Source of the DNA: DASQPR01 sp963797675
GTDB taxonomy: Bacteria; Actinomycetota; Actinomycetes; Mycobacteriales; Micromonosporaceae
NCBI GenBank assembly: GCA_963797675.1
Contig: CAWCQQ010000006.1
Location: 682,001-746,000, forward strand
DNA length: 64,000 bases
Direction: 5' to 3'
Below, piece after piece: positions 17,325 to 26,904 of this stretch. The translations under genes were made by a program, and so were the position numbers. Under the pieces are notes generated by a model. The model saw nothing but the letters and a program-made list of their open reading frames with translations. It was not told the DNA's origin and ran no database searches. How positions within the stretch are numbered: the first letter of the stretch is position 1; each line of letters begins with the position of its first letter.

Positions 17325-18364
17325 CGTGGTCCTTCCACCGTTGATCGGTGCGTTGTTGATCGGTGCGTCGTCGTGCGGTGCGCGACGGCACCGGGATCGC
17401 AGAGCCGCTCGGCGGAGACGTGGTCGCCGTCGCCGATGCGTACGCGCCGACAGGGCACCCGGCGTGCCAGCGCCGACGCGACCTCGTCGATCGGCGGGTG
17501 CGCCGGGCCGCGGCCGGTCGCCAGTGCCAACGTCGCCGCGAACGCCCAGTACCTGCGGAGTTCGCCGGCCGCGTAGGTGCCGGCGGCGAGCGCTCGTGCC
17601 GCCTGTGCCGGCGGCACGTCCTCGATGGTGGTGATCGCGGAGCCACGTTCCAGGACGATCAGGAGATCCGGTGCGAGCACGGGTACCCGCCGGCCGAACG
17701 GAACCGACGTGCGTCCGTGTGACGTCCGAGCGCCGGGGATCTGCGCGTCATGGATGCGCAAGGGCTCGACGATGCCGAAACACTCGGCCGCATCGGCGCA
17801 GCACAGGTTGTCGGCCGTCGCCGCCGCGCCGGCTCGCATCGCCGAGGCGACCAGGCGGGACTTGCCGACACCGCCCGGGCCGGCGAGCACGGGCGTACCG
17901 GCGGGCGTAGTCAGAACGGACGCGTGCAGCGGGGCCCGGCCTCGCCACCCGGCCCGCCAGAGCACCGGGTAGTGCACCAGGATCTGGGCGGCGAGGAGGC
18001 CGAATCGACCTCGTAGGGCGGTGTTGGCGAGCCGCTCCTTGGCCGGCGGCCGGTAGCGGGCGACGATGTCCAGCACGTCCGCGCCGACCGACACGCGCAG
18101 GTCGAAGCCGGATCCACCGGCGTCGACCATGATCACGTGCCCTCGGCCGGCGTGGGCGCCACGGGTGATCACGCGCGTGCCCGCCGAGCTGAAGGGGCGG
18201 CCGCCCGCCTCGATGTGGACGCGGACGGTCGGATCGGACCGCGCGTCGGTCGCGGTGCCGGTCGGAGCGACGGCTCCGATCTCGCGAGCCAGGAGCCGCC
18301 CGGCCCATTCGAGGTCGGAGGTGAGCGCGACGGCCTCGCCGCCGCTGTCGACGAACACGTCCAC
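17321..18364 (-). CDS. HPr-kinase-like P-loop ATPase
   Basis: A 347-residue soluble protein. A P-loop of HprK type, VLAGPGGVGKSRLVASAMRA, lies near residue 165, preceded by WRGRAPLHASVLTTPAGTPV, where HprK has its conserved His. Later segments are AATADNLCCADAAECFGIVE and DLLIVLERGSAITTIEDVPP. Such HprK-like proteins recur in actinobacterial polysaccharide and peptide clusters, where their substrates are mostly unknown; they lack the HPr-binding context. The GTG start overlaps the CapD-like stop by one base, and its stop overlaps the GT4 start. The extreme C-terminus contains a 15-base tandem repeat (17341-17370) coding for TTHRS units. Confidence 0.72.
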   Translation of the reverse strand: MDVFVDSGGEAVALTSDLEWAGRLLAREIGAVAPTGTATDARSDPTVRVHIEAGGRPFSSAGTRVITRGAHAGRGHVIMVDAGGSGFDLRVSVGADVLDIVARYRPPAKERLANTALRGRFGLLAAQILVHYPVLWRAGWRGRAPLHASVLTTPAGTPVLAGPGGVGKSRLVASAMRAGAAATADNLCCADAAECFGIVEPLRIHDAQIPGARTSHGRTSVPFGRRVPVLAPDLLIVLERGSAITTIEDVPPAQAARALAAGTYAAGELRRYWAFAATLALATGRGPAHPPIDEVASALARRVPCRRVRIGDGDHVSAERLCDPGAVAHRTTTHRSTTHRSTVEGPR

Positions 18365-19845
18365 TAGAGACCGTCCGGGTACAGCGAGCCCATGCCGGCG
18401 GTGACCGGCGCGCGCCGGGACGTCTGGTAGTCGGGAAGGAGTTCGTGGAGCAGCGCGACGGTGCGCTCGTCGTCGTTGTCGGCCGCGGCCGCGTAGAGCC
18501 GTTGCAGGCCGGAGCCCAGGTCGGACGGCACGATCGTGGCCCGCGTCGCCCAGATCTTGGGGTGCGCCGTGGGTAGGCGCAGCTCCGCGTCGGAGAAGAT
18601 CTTCTCGGTCAGCTTCTCGCCCGGGCGCAATCCGGTGAACGTGATCCGGATGGTCGGCAGGTGGGCCGCTGCCGCGTACTTGTGCACCAGGTCGACGATG
18701 CCCACCGGCTCGCCCATGTCCAGGACGAACGTCTCGGCGTACTCGGCCAGTACGGCGGCCTCCAACACGAGGCCGGCCGCCTCCTCGATGGTCATGAAGT
18801 AGCGGGTGACGTCCGGATGGGTGATCGTGAACGCCTGCCCGGTGGCCATCTGCCCCGCCAGAACGCTGAGCAGGGATCCACGCGATCCGAGGACGTTGCC
18901 GAAGCGTACCGACGCCATCGCGGTCGGACCGCCGGCCGCGGCCTGGACGATGACCTCGGCCAGGCGTTTCGTCGCGCCGAGGACGGAGGTCGGGTCGGCC
19001 GCCTTGTCGGTGGAGATCAGCACGAACCGGGCCGTGCCGTGCTTGACGGCGAGGTCGACGAGGTGCTGTGTTCCCTGCACGTTCGTCTTGACGCCTTCGC
19101 ACGGATGCCGCTCCAGCAGCGGCAGGTGCTTGTGCGCGGCCGCGTGGAGAACCAGGTCGGGCCGCGTTTCGGCGAAGATCTGATCGAGGCGCGCACGATC
19201 GCGGATGTCGGCGACGATGATGTCGTCGTCGTCGAGCACGCCCGACCCGGCCAGTTCGAGATGCAGCGCGTGCAGGTTGGACTCGTCGTGGTCGATCAGG
19301 TACAGCGAGGCCGGGCCGAAGCGTCGTATCTGCCGGCACAGCTCCGATCCGATCGAGCCGCCGGCGCCGGTGACGAGGACACGCCGGCCGCGGATCAGCC
19401 CGCGTACGCGCTCGGACGCGACCTGCACCTCGTCACGTCCGAGCAGCTTCTCCACCTGGATGCCGTTGAGGTCGGACACGCGGATCGAGCGTTCGACCGC
19501 TGCCAGGATGGTGGGCAGGCACCGGACGAGGAGGTTGGCGGCCGCGGCCCGCTCGATCAGCTCGGCGATGCGTTCGGCCGGCAGCGAAGGGACCGACACG
19601 AGCGCAGCCCGCGCCCCGACCCGGGCGGCGACTGCGGCGACGTCATCGAGGCGGCCCAGCACGGGCAGGCCTGCCACGCGCCGGACCCGGGGGTTGTCAT
19701 CGAGAAACCCGACCGGGACGAGGCCGTAGTCCGGGGCGGCCCGCAGTGCGCGGACCACCTCTCGTCCGGCCTGTCCGGCCCCCAGGACCAGCGTGGTCAG
19801 TCCCGGGCGCATCGGCACTGCCTGGCTGCGCTGCCATGGCCGCAT
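18364..19845 (-). CDS. CapD/FlaA1-like nucleotide-sugar dehydratase/epimerase
   Basis: A 493-residue enzyme of the polysaccharide biosynthesis CapD family, which makes 4-keto-6-deoxy nucleotide sugars from UDP-HexNAc. A CoA-binding-like Rossmann domain begins TLVLGAGQAGREVVRALRAA and is followed by the SDR domain with VLVTGAGGSIGSELCRQIRR, VLHAAAHKHLPLLERHPCEG, the active-site stretch STDKAADPTSVLGATKRLAE, and RFGNVLGSRGSLL. The four N-terminal membrane helices of longer PglF/CapD homologues are missing, so this is probably a cytoplasmic version. The next upstream gene encodes a DegT aminotransferase. Together they would give an amino-deoxy sugar precursor of the bacillosamine type. Confidence 0.9.
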   Translation of the reverse strand: MRPWQRSQAVPMRPGLTTLVLGAGQAGREVVRALRAAPDYGLVPVGFLDDNPRVRRVAGLPVLGRLDDVAAVAARVGARAALVSVPSLPAERIAELIERAAAANLLVRCLPTILAAVERSIRVSDLNGIQVEKLLGRDEVQVASERVRGLIRGRRVLVTGAGGSIGSELCRQIRRFGPASLYLIDHDESNLHALHLELAGSGVLDDDDIIVADIRDRARLDQIFAETRPDLVLHAAAHKHLPLLERHPCEGVKTNVQGTQHLVDLAVKHGTARFVLISTDKAADPTSVLGATKRLAEVIVQAAAGGPTAMASVRFGNVLGSRGSLLSVLAGQMATGQAFTITHPDVTRYFMTIEEAAGLVLEAAVLAEYAETFVLDMGEPVGIVDLVHKYAAAAHLPTIRITFTGLRPGEKLTEKIFSDAELRLPTAHPKIWATRATIVPSDLGSGLQRLYAAAADNDDERTVALLHELLPDYQTSRRAPVTAGMGSLYPDGL

Positions 19846-19857
19846 GTCGTCTCCTTC

Positions 19858-21028
19858 TTATCGCGTGTGGGATGCGGATTGCACGGCGGCGACGACGCAT
19901 GCGGCGACTCGCTGTACCTGGGCGTCTGTCAGACCTGGATAGAGCGGCAGCGACAGCAGTTCGCCGGCGACGCGGTCGGTGACCGGGACGCACGAGGACT
20001 CCTGGTCGCCGAGGAACGGCGCGTACCCGCGGAACTGGTGAACCGGAATGAAGTGCACGGATGTACCGATGCCCTGGCGTGGCCAGCCGCTCGATGACCT
20101 CGTCGCGGTAGGGCACCCGGATCTGGTAGAGGTGCAGTGAGTGCCCCTGCGGCCGGTGGGGCGTACGGGCGAGGCCACGATCGAGCAGCGGTACGAGCGC
20201 GTCGTCGTACCGCTTGACCGCGTGCGAGCGCGCGTCCTGCCAATCGGGCAGCGCCGCGAGCTGCGCCCGGCCGATCGCCGCCTGCAGGTCGGTCATGTTC
20301 GCCTTGTGGCCGACCTCGGCCACGTCGTAGCGCCACGATCCACCGGGCCGGTACCGGCGCCAAGCGTCCCTGCTCATGCCGTGCAGGCGCGCGGATCGAA
20401 GCCAGGTCGCGAACGCCTCGTCGTGGGTGGCGACGGCCCCGCCCTCACCGATCGGCAGATTCTTCGTGGCGTAGAAGCTCAGACAGGTCGCGAACGGTGC
20501 GGTGCCCGCGGCTGCGCGTCCGATCAGACCGCCCGGTCCGTGCGCGGCGTCGACGACCACGCGGCCGCAGGGCAGTCCGGCCGCGTCCGCGAGCGCGACG
20601 TGGTCGACCGGGTAGCCGCCGAGATCGCAGACGATCATCGCGCCCGGCGGGCCGGTGCGCCGCACCGCGGCAGCGACGGTCGCAGGGCTGGGGACCAGCG
20701 TGTCCTCGTCGATGTCGACGAGCACGGGCCGATATCCGGCGTGGACGATGGCGGCCACCGCTCCGCAGAAGGTCAGGCTCGGCGTCAGCACCGGGCAACC
20801 GGCGGGTAGCCGCAAGGCCCGCAGGCTCAGCTCGATCGCCTGGGTGCACGAGGCGAGGCTCACCACATAGGGCTGGCCGAGGAATGTGGCCAGTTCATCC
20901 TCGAACAGCGTCGATTCCGGACCCGTGGTGACCCAGCCCGAGTCGAGCACCCGCTGCGCGGCCTCCTTGGCCTGCACGGTGAAGGTCGGAACGGTGAACG
21001 GGATCGTTGTCGCGTCGGCGGTTATCAC
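19858..21028 (-). pseudogene. DegT/DnrJ/EryC1-family sugar aminotransferase, one frameshift
   Basis: A PLP-dependent aminotransferase of about 390 residues that would aminate the keto sugar from the CapD-like enzyme. Landmarks are LDSGWVTTGPESTLFEDELA, VVSLASCTQAIELSLRALRL, VVVDAAHGPGG, the PLP lysine in LSFYATKNLPIGEGGAVAT, and YDVAEVGHKANMTDLQAAIG. After EVIERLA the frame breaks at about 20080. Dropping one base restores RQGIGTSVHFIPVHQFRGY and an intact C-terminus with LSLPLYPGLTDAQVQRV. The GTG start overlaps the Wzz-like gene stop (GTGA). Likely functional if the extra base is a sequence error. Confidence 0.85.
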
Positions 21029-22389
21029 ATGCCACTCCGGTTCTGCGGGTCGTCGAGCACGCCCAGTACCGGCCAGCCGGTCGTCTCAACGAGGTCGCGG
21101 ACCTGGGCAACGGTGGACATTCGGGTCGTGCGACCGGCGACGATGACGACTCCGATGCGATCGCCCTCGCCGGCGATGTCGAGCTCGTCCAGCGCCACCA
21201 GGTGTCGAAGTCGGCTCTCGTCGGCCCGGCGCGGCTCCGGCGCGTTCGTCGTGCGGACGATCTGGGCCACGGACACACTGCTCGTGCCTTCGTCCGGCGA
21301 TCCGGCGTCGGTGTCATCGGCCGCGTGCAGGTCATCCGCGGCGTCGACGCCGGCGATCGGAGCTTCGGCGATCGGAGTGTCGGCGATGGAAGTGTCGGCG
21401 ATGGGAGTGTCGGCGGACCACTGCTTCGGCAGCGGTACGGCGTCGAGAGTGACCGCCCGCAGCCGACTGACGAGTTCCGGCGCTGTCGGCGTTCCGTCGG
21501 CGCGCAGGACCACGACCGAGGAGATCCGGTCGCGTCGGCTGCGCAGCCGCACCCTGCGGCCGAGATCCGACATGGCCGCGAGATCCGATCCGATGCGGCC
21601 GAGTACGGCGGTGTCGAGCAGGCGTGCGACCCGGGTAGCGCCGGCCACCCGCGGCCGGAGCGTCTCGCTCGCGCCGATGATGAGCAGCCCGAACACGAGT
21701 CCGAGCAGCAGCGCGATACTGAGCTTCGCGACCAGTGCTGTCCCGTCGGCGGGCGGCAGGGTCGCCGTGTCGACGATCGCGACCGACGATCCGTTCTCGC
21801 CGAATGCCGACAGGCGGGTCTGGTCGGCGGTCAGGTCACTGATGAGGTCGTCGATGTTGGTCAGCAGTGCCTGCGTGCGCGCGGAGGAGTGTGCCGTCGA
21901 CGCCACGGCGGCACGATCGGAAGTGATCGTGGCGGTGAGGTCGTTCAGCGTCTGTACCAGCTCCGGAACGCCGGCACGCAATGCCAGCAACTGGGTGACG
22001 ACCAGCTTCGCGACGGCCACGTCGACACGCTGGGCGACCTCCGCGGACGTGTCCGTGTAGGACAGATCGACCAGCCCGGAGGAGCCGACACCGGCCACGG
22101 AGATCGACTTGGCGACGGCGTTCGGGTCGCGGACGATGCCGGCCGTGGCCAGTGCGCTCGCGACGAGTTCGCGGCTGGTCGCGACCGCCTGTACCTGGCT
22201 GACTTCGGCATCGGCCTGTGCCTGCGCCTGCGGGACCGTCGGTGCGGCCAGGAGCCTCGTGCGGGCCGTGTAGGTATGCGGGCTGTGCGCGGTGATCGCG
22301 CCCACCGCCGTCATCGGCGCGATGATCGCGAACGTGAGCAGCAGCCAGTACCGCGGGATGAGCCGCGCGGTCGACCGGGAAACGTCCAT
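21025..22389 (-). CDS. Wzz-like polysaccharide chain-length/co-polymerase membrane protein
   Basis: A 454-residue first gene of the exopolysaccharide operon. Two membrane helices (YWLLLTFAIIAPMTAVGAI near the N-terminus and SIALLLGLVFGLLIIGAS near residue 235) bracket an extracellular alpha-helical region, the Wzz/PCP layout. The cytoplasmic C-terminal part (about 200 residues) contains a low-complexity stretch of DTPIA-type repeats and ends in VIVAGRTTRMSTVAQVRDLV, but has no P-loop tyrosine kinase. It probably sets chain length and partners the Wzy-like protein. The start ATG follows a 147-base interval that should contain the operon promoter. Confidence 0.75.
   Translation of the reverse strand: MDVSRSTARLIPRYWLLLTFAIIAPMTAVGAITAHSPHTYTARTRLLAAPTVPQAQAQADAEVSQVQAVATSRELVASALATAGIVRDPNAVAKSISVAGVGSSGLVDLSYTDTSAEVAQRVDVAVAKLVVTQLLALRAGVPELVQTLNDLTATITSDRAAVASTAHSSARTQALLTNIDDLISDLTADQTRLSAFGENGSSVAIVDTATLPPADGTALVAKLSIALLLGLVFGLLIIGASETLRPRVAGATRVARLLDTAVLGRIGSDLAAMSDLGRRVRLRSRRDRISSVVVLRADGTPTAPELVSRLRAVTLDAVPLPKQWSADTPIADTSIADTPIAEAPIAGVDAADDLHAADDTDAGSPDEGTSSVSVAQIVRTTNAPEPRRADESRLRHLVALDELDIAGEGDRIGVVIVAGRTTRMSTVAQVRDLVETTGWPVLGVLDDPQNRSGM
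21351..21410 (-). repeat. Four 15-bp tandem repeats inside the Wzz-like gene
   Basis: Four near-identical 15-base units (CGGCGATCGGAGTGT type, plus strand) run without interruption. On the coding strand they give repeated ADTPI/ADTSI/AEAPI pentapeptides. The unit is a multiple of three, so copy-number changes would alter linker length without breaking the frame. Confidence 0.85.
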
Positions 22390-22536
22390 GCCAGATTCGT
22401 CCTAACGATCCGTGAATAAGAGGTAAACGGAACATTAACGACGGTACGGCTTGATTTGGGCGACTCCATCGCTCTTCTGTCGCAGGTGGACTACGCACGT
22501 TGCGGGAGCCGGTCTGCGACCCGCCCACGGAATGCC

Positions 22537-23200
22537 TCAGCGGTTCGTACCGGTGGCCCGCATGCCGTGACGCAGCGCGATGGAGACGGCTTCCAGAGTC
22601 GAGTGCGCCGCGAGCTTGGATAGCAGGTTCTGCGTGTGGGTGCGGGCGGTGTTGGCCGACATGTAGAGGTGGGCAGCGATCTGCGTCCGGGTCAGGCCGT
22701 CGACCAGGCAGGCCAGCACCTCGCGCTCGCGTGTTGTCAGCACGGACAGCCGGCTGTCGGCTGCCCGGGCGCCGTCGCTCACCAGTTCCGGCAAGATCGA
22801 TCCGAGCATCTGCGGCGAGAGCCACGCGTCGCCGCGCACGCACTCCGCGGATCGCGGCGAGGAGTTCCTCGATGTCCGCGGTCTTGGCCATCCAGCCGCT
22901 GGCGCCGCTGCGCAATGCCCGCACCACGTCGCCGACCTGCCCGAACCCGCTCAACATGACGATGCGGCAACCGTCCGCAACGTCCTGCATCCGCCCGATC
23001 AGGTCGACCCCGTCATCTGCGCCGAGCCGGCAGTCCATGACGACCACGTCGGGTGCGTCGGCGCGAACGAGCGCGAGGGCCTCCGTGGCCGATGTCGCCG
23101 CACGGACGGGGTGCAGATCCGGCTCTCGATCGAGGCGTAGCCGCAATACCTCAGCGAACAGCCGATGGTCGTCGACGACCAATGTGGAAATTTGAACCAT
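22537..23200 (-). pseudogene. LuxR/NarL-family response regulator, one frameshift
   Basis: The receiver begins MVQISTLVVDDHRLFAEVLR, with the phosphoacceptor in VVVMDCRLGADDG and the conserved Lys in GWMAKTADIEELLAAIRG. The C-terminal half, RGDAWLSPQMLGSILPEL to LTTREREVLACLVDGLTRTQ and the LuxR helix-turn-helix, is in another frame. Removing one base near 22838-22845 joins them into about 220 residues. It is an orphan next to the exopolysaccharide operon promoter on the same strand and so is a good candidate for its regulator. The ATG at 23200 is preferred to the upstream codon at 23236 because it starts the receiver cleanly. Confidence 0.82.
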
Positions 23201-23375
23201 AGAAGGCAGTCTGATGTGAACAGTAGTAATTTGCACGTATTCAAATCCGGAGATTTCAGGTTATAACGGACATAAACCTTCCAAATCGAGGTGTCGTATC
23301 TACGTCGTTTGCGGTATGTGCCGGTACCGGATTGCCCGCATCATCAACGAGAACATCCGGATGAGAGGACATGAC

Positions 23376-25621
23376 GTGGGTACACATCGGAGTCTCCGGC
23401 GAGGACTCGCCCTCGGCGCGGTCGTCGGTGCCGTGTCGGTGGCCTCGGCCCTTGCCGCCGCCCCTGCGTTCGCCGCCGCGATGACGCTCTACGTCGGCGG
23501 TACGAACTGCAGCGATTCCGGTGTCGGCGCGCAGGCCGAGCCGTACTGCACGATCGGCAGGGCCGCAACGGTCGCCACCGCCGGCCAGACCGTCGTGGTC
23601 GCGGGCGGTACCTACGTCGAGCGCGTCGTGGTCGCCAACTCCGGTACTGCTGCCGCGCCCGTCGTCTTTACGGCGGCACCGGGAGCGACGGTGACGGTGA
23701 CCGGAAAGGCGAACGGCTTCGTCGTGTCCGGCAAGAGCTTCGTCACGATCTCCGGGTTCCACGTAACCGCCACCACCTCGTACGGCATCTACCTCACCAA
23801 CGCCCACGACATCCTGGTGACGGACAACACGGTGACCGGTGCGGGTCAGCCAGCCAGCGGACAGACGGCGGCCGGGATCGAGCTCGTCGCGGTGACCGAC
23901 TCGACCGTGACCGGCAACCTGTCCACGCACAACAGCGATCACGGGATCTACCTCAACTCGGCGTCGAGCGGCAACGTCATCAGCGACAACGAGTCGAGCT
24001 GGAATGCGGAGTCCTACCGGCGCAACGCCAACGGCATCGACGTGACCGGTCCCTCCAACACCGTCATCGGCAACATCGTCCACGACAACGAAGACTCCGG
24101 CCTGCAGTTCTACACCGGCGGAAACAACAACCTGGCGACGCTCAACGTCTCCTACAACAACGGCGACCACGGCATCGACGACCTGAACGTCACCGGCGGG
24201 CGGCTGATCGGCAACACCGATCTACCACAATTGCACGAGCGGCATCAACGTCGAAGGCACCTCCGGCAACTACACGGTCGAGAACAACATCGCCGTCGAC
24301 AACGCGGTCTACCCGGCCTACAACGGCATCGCGTGCAACCGTCGGGCCGGCAACATCGGCATCTGGGACTCGGCTCCGGCGAGCACCACGGTGGACAACA
24401 ATCTGGTCTACCTGTCCAAGCCGGGGATCGATGTACGTGTTCGGCTCGTCCTACACCTCGCTGGCAGCTATGCGCGCCGCGACCGGTCAGGAACTCCACG
24501 GCAAGCAGGCGAATCCGCAGTTCGTCGACGCGGAGGCAGGTGACCTGCGGTTGACCGAAGGGTCGCCGGCCGTCGATGCCGGCAACGCCGGCGCGTCGGG
24601 GGAGCGGGCGGCTGATCTGCTCGGCGTGGACCGTACGGATGATCCACTGGTCGCGAACACGGGCCGCGGACCGCGCGACTACGACGACCTCGGCGCGTAC
24701 GAGTTCGTGTCGACCGGCGTACCGACCGCGCCCGTCGCCCGGCTGACGGTGTCGCCGAGCAGCGGGACGACGCCGCTGGCGGTCACCGCGGACGCGAGCG
24801 CGTCGAGCGACCCCCAGGGTGAGGCGCTTCGCTATACGTTCGACTTCGCCGACGGCACAACGGTCGGGCCCCAATCGACGTCGACGGCCACACATACGTT
24901 CGCGACACCGGGCTCGTACACCGTCACGGTCAGCGTGACCGACACCGCCGGGGTCACCGCCACAGCCACCGCGACCGTCGCCGTGGCCGGAGCGCTCGTG
25001 CACCCGGCGTACGTCGGCCAGATCGCCACGAACTACTCCACGAGCAGCCACACATCCGGCAACATCGTCGTGTGGCGACCACAGGGCGTCGTGGTCGGCG
25101 ATGTGGAGATCATCACCGTGGCATTGACCGGCACGATCACGACCGGCAGCTTCAGCGGTGTCGACGATGCCGGCAACACGCTCTCTGTTGCCACGGACGT
25201 GTCGGACGGACAGGGCAACCGACTCGCCGTGTTGTCCGGGGTCGTCCGTCACGCACTGGTCGCGACCGACAAGATCACGGTGTCGTTCCCGGGCACCGCC
25301 ACGACCTACCGCATCACCGGCGACGAGGTGTCCGGCGTGATCGATGTGGACAAGGCGGTCGCGTCGACCGGCTCGTCCTCGGCGTACTCGTCCGGGTCCA
25401 CCGGCGCGACGTCGTCGCCTGCCGAGTTCGTCTTCGGCGCGGTGGCGATCGTCAGTGGACCGGCGCCGACGTGGGCCGGCGGCTGGACTGCCGAGACCGG
25501 CTATGTGGTGGCCGCGAATGCGATGGGACGTGCCTACCGGATCGCGACCTCCGTCGGCTCCTTCGCGGCGTCCGGGACGACGAGTGGTTCGTGGCTCGCC
25601 GCGTGCGTCACACTGCGCTGA
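23376..25621 (+). pseudogene. Secreted right-handed beta-helix protein with PKD domain, two frameshifts
   Basis: About 747 residues when corrected. GTG 23376 has AGAGGA six bases upstream and opens a signal peptide (RRGLALGAVVGAVSVASALA, cleavage near AFAAA). Residues about 30-400 are parallel beta-helix repeats (GKSFVTISGFHVTATTSYGI, NAHDILVTDNTVTG, NTVIGNIVHDNEDSGLQFYT) of the pectate-lyase-like fold. A PKD-like domain (TPLAVTADASASSDPQGEA, RYTFDFADGTTVGP, THTFATPGSYTVTVSVTD) and a further beta-sandwich region follow. The frame breaks near 24223 and again near 24429, each mended by removing one base. It faces away from the exopolysaccharide operon and may be a polysaccharide lyase or binding protein; no catalytic residues can be assigned. 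Confidence 0.8.
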
Positions 25622-25624
25622 CCG

Positions 25625-26581
25625 TCAGCCCGTGTTGTGTGACCGCACGGCGCTCTGCAGGCCGGCCGAGCGATCCAGCGACGGACAGGCCGGACCTGCG
25701 CTCCGCCAGGTGTAGGCGAAGTCGAAGGCCGGCGCCGGAACCACGGCCCGCCAGCGGGCGAACATGGCGTCGAGTTCGCCCGCTGTCGGCAGCTGGTAGT
25801 ACTTCGCGGCGTTGTTACTGCAGGCCTGGCCGAAGACCTGGTACACCGGGACGATGCGCTGCTGCGGGATCCCGCCGTCGATCGCGCGCTGCACTTCGAG
25901 GTCGATCCGCTCGGGCGCGCAGTTCGTGTCGACGTGACACGGGAACGGATCGATGCCGAACAAGTCGACGTGTGTCGTGGCGGGATTCAATTCGCGATAC
26001 TCGCAGCCCGGGTTTGTCCCGCAGATGCGCGACGCGTCCATCACGACGATGAACGACTTCTGCGCAGGAGCATGCGCGTGGATGAAGTCGGCCCGTGCAC
26101 GGATGTCCGCGACTGCACCGCTGCACACGCTCGGGTGAGGCTCGTCGGAGAGGTAGTACCCGAACACCTTCGGGTCGTGCGCCAGAAGGTTGACCGCGGC
26201 GGTGAATGCGGCCCACGAATAGCCGGGTGTGCAGCTGGTGTTGTCGAGGTTGCCGACCCAGACGAGCGCCTGCTGGCCGGGGCCGAGGGCGTCGATGCGG
26301 GCCTTGTCCGGGCCGAGATCAAATAAGTCGAATCCCATGCGCGCCGCCGCGGCGATCTGGTGGCCCGTGTTCGAGATGTAGTGCCGCGTCACCGCGACGG
26401 GCGCGGCAGAAGGGCTGACCGTCGCGGACGCGGCGATGCCGACCGGAATCACCGGTCCGGATGAGGCAGCGGTCGGTTGGGTCAGTCGCATCACACCTAC
26501 GAGAGACACGGCCCCGACCAGCGCGACCGCGACTGATGTTCCTGCTCGTACCCGCACTTGGCCGCCCCCGCTGCTCTGCAC
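25625..26581 (-). CDS. Exported hypothetical protein, TIM-barrel/glycoside-hydrolase-like
   Basis: A 318-residue protein from a GTG at 26581, with a signal or anchor segment (GTSVAVALVGAVSLVGVMRL), then a Ser/Ala/Pro linker and a globular domain. Segments such as HYISNTGHQIAAAARMGFDL, ALVWVGNLDNTSCTPGYSW, FGYYLSDEPHPSVCSGAVAD, KSFIVVMDASRICGTNPGCE and HVDLFGIDPFPCHV look like successive barrel strands, with DEP and DPF acidic clusters. Six or more cysteines suggest disulfides in the extracellular space. It is convergent with the beta-helix gene, with only three bases between. No family is recognised. It resembles in style, but not clearly in sequence, the barrel protein at 9603-10647. Confidence 0.65.
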   Translation of the reverse strand: MQSSGGGQVRVRAGTSVAVALVGAVSLVGVMRLTQPTAASSGPVIPVGIAASATVSPSAAPVAVTRHYISNTGHQIAAAARMGFDLFDLGPDKARIDALGPGQQALVWVGNLDNTSCTPGYSWAAFTAAVNLLAHDPKVFGYYLSDEPHPSVCSGAVADIRARADFIHAHAPAQKSFIVVMDASRICGTNPGCEYRELNPATTHVDLFGIDPFPCHVDTNCAPERIDLEVQRAIDGGIPQQRIVPVYQVFGQACSNNAAKYYQLPTAGELDAMFARWRAVVPAPAFDFAYTWRSAGPACPSLDRSAGLQSAVRSHNTG

Positions 26582-26904
26582 GTGACGCCGATCGACACAT
26601 CGACCGGGTCGCTCCGGACCCTAGTACCGGATGGCCCCGGGTCGACAGCGGCCACGCCGTGTCGCGTACCAGGTGTGCCTCGATCCACAGGAACGACGAG
26701 ACCGGGTGACGACGAGACACGGGGACGCGTCCGGACGAGGATGAGGAGTGCGCCGACGACTTGGGTAGCTTCGGCGGCGGTGCTACCGATCAAGGGCACC
26801 ACACCGGTCATCTAGACTTCGTCACTGAGCTGGCCACCTGCGGCGTCGGCCCGTAGGCAGGTGCGACATGGATGTAGCCCTGTGTCGCCTCGCGGAGCGC
26901 CCTT
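26582..26904. other. Interval without a supported gene
   Basis: It contains a minus-strand frame beginning MTGVVPLIGSTAAEATQVVG and continuing through a short hydrophobic helix to basic residues, faintly like a sortase-type C-terminal anchor. There is no upstream protein to anchor, and the same bases stay open on the plus strand. No repeat, tRNA or clear terminator was seen. Confidence 0.4.

Noticed and set aside
17321..19339. A 672-residue frame suggesting an N-terminal extension of the HPr-kinase-like protein
   Set aside because: The extension is antiparallel-free shadow of the CapD-like gene in another frame. The GTG at 18364, overlapping the CapD stop, is the natural start.
26497..26811. 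Minus-strand frame with an LPxTG-like start (VPLIGST, hydrophobic helix, basic tail)
   Set aside because: The motif is not LPxTG, there is no preceding secreted protein, and the frame overlaps the next gene's signal region.
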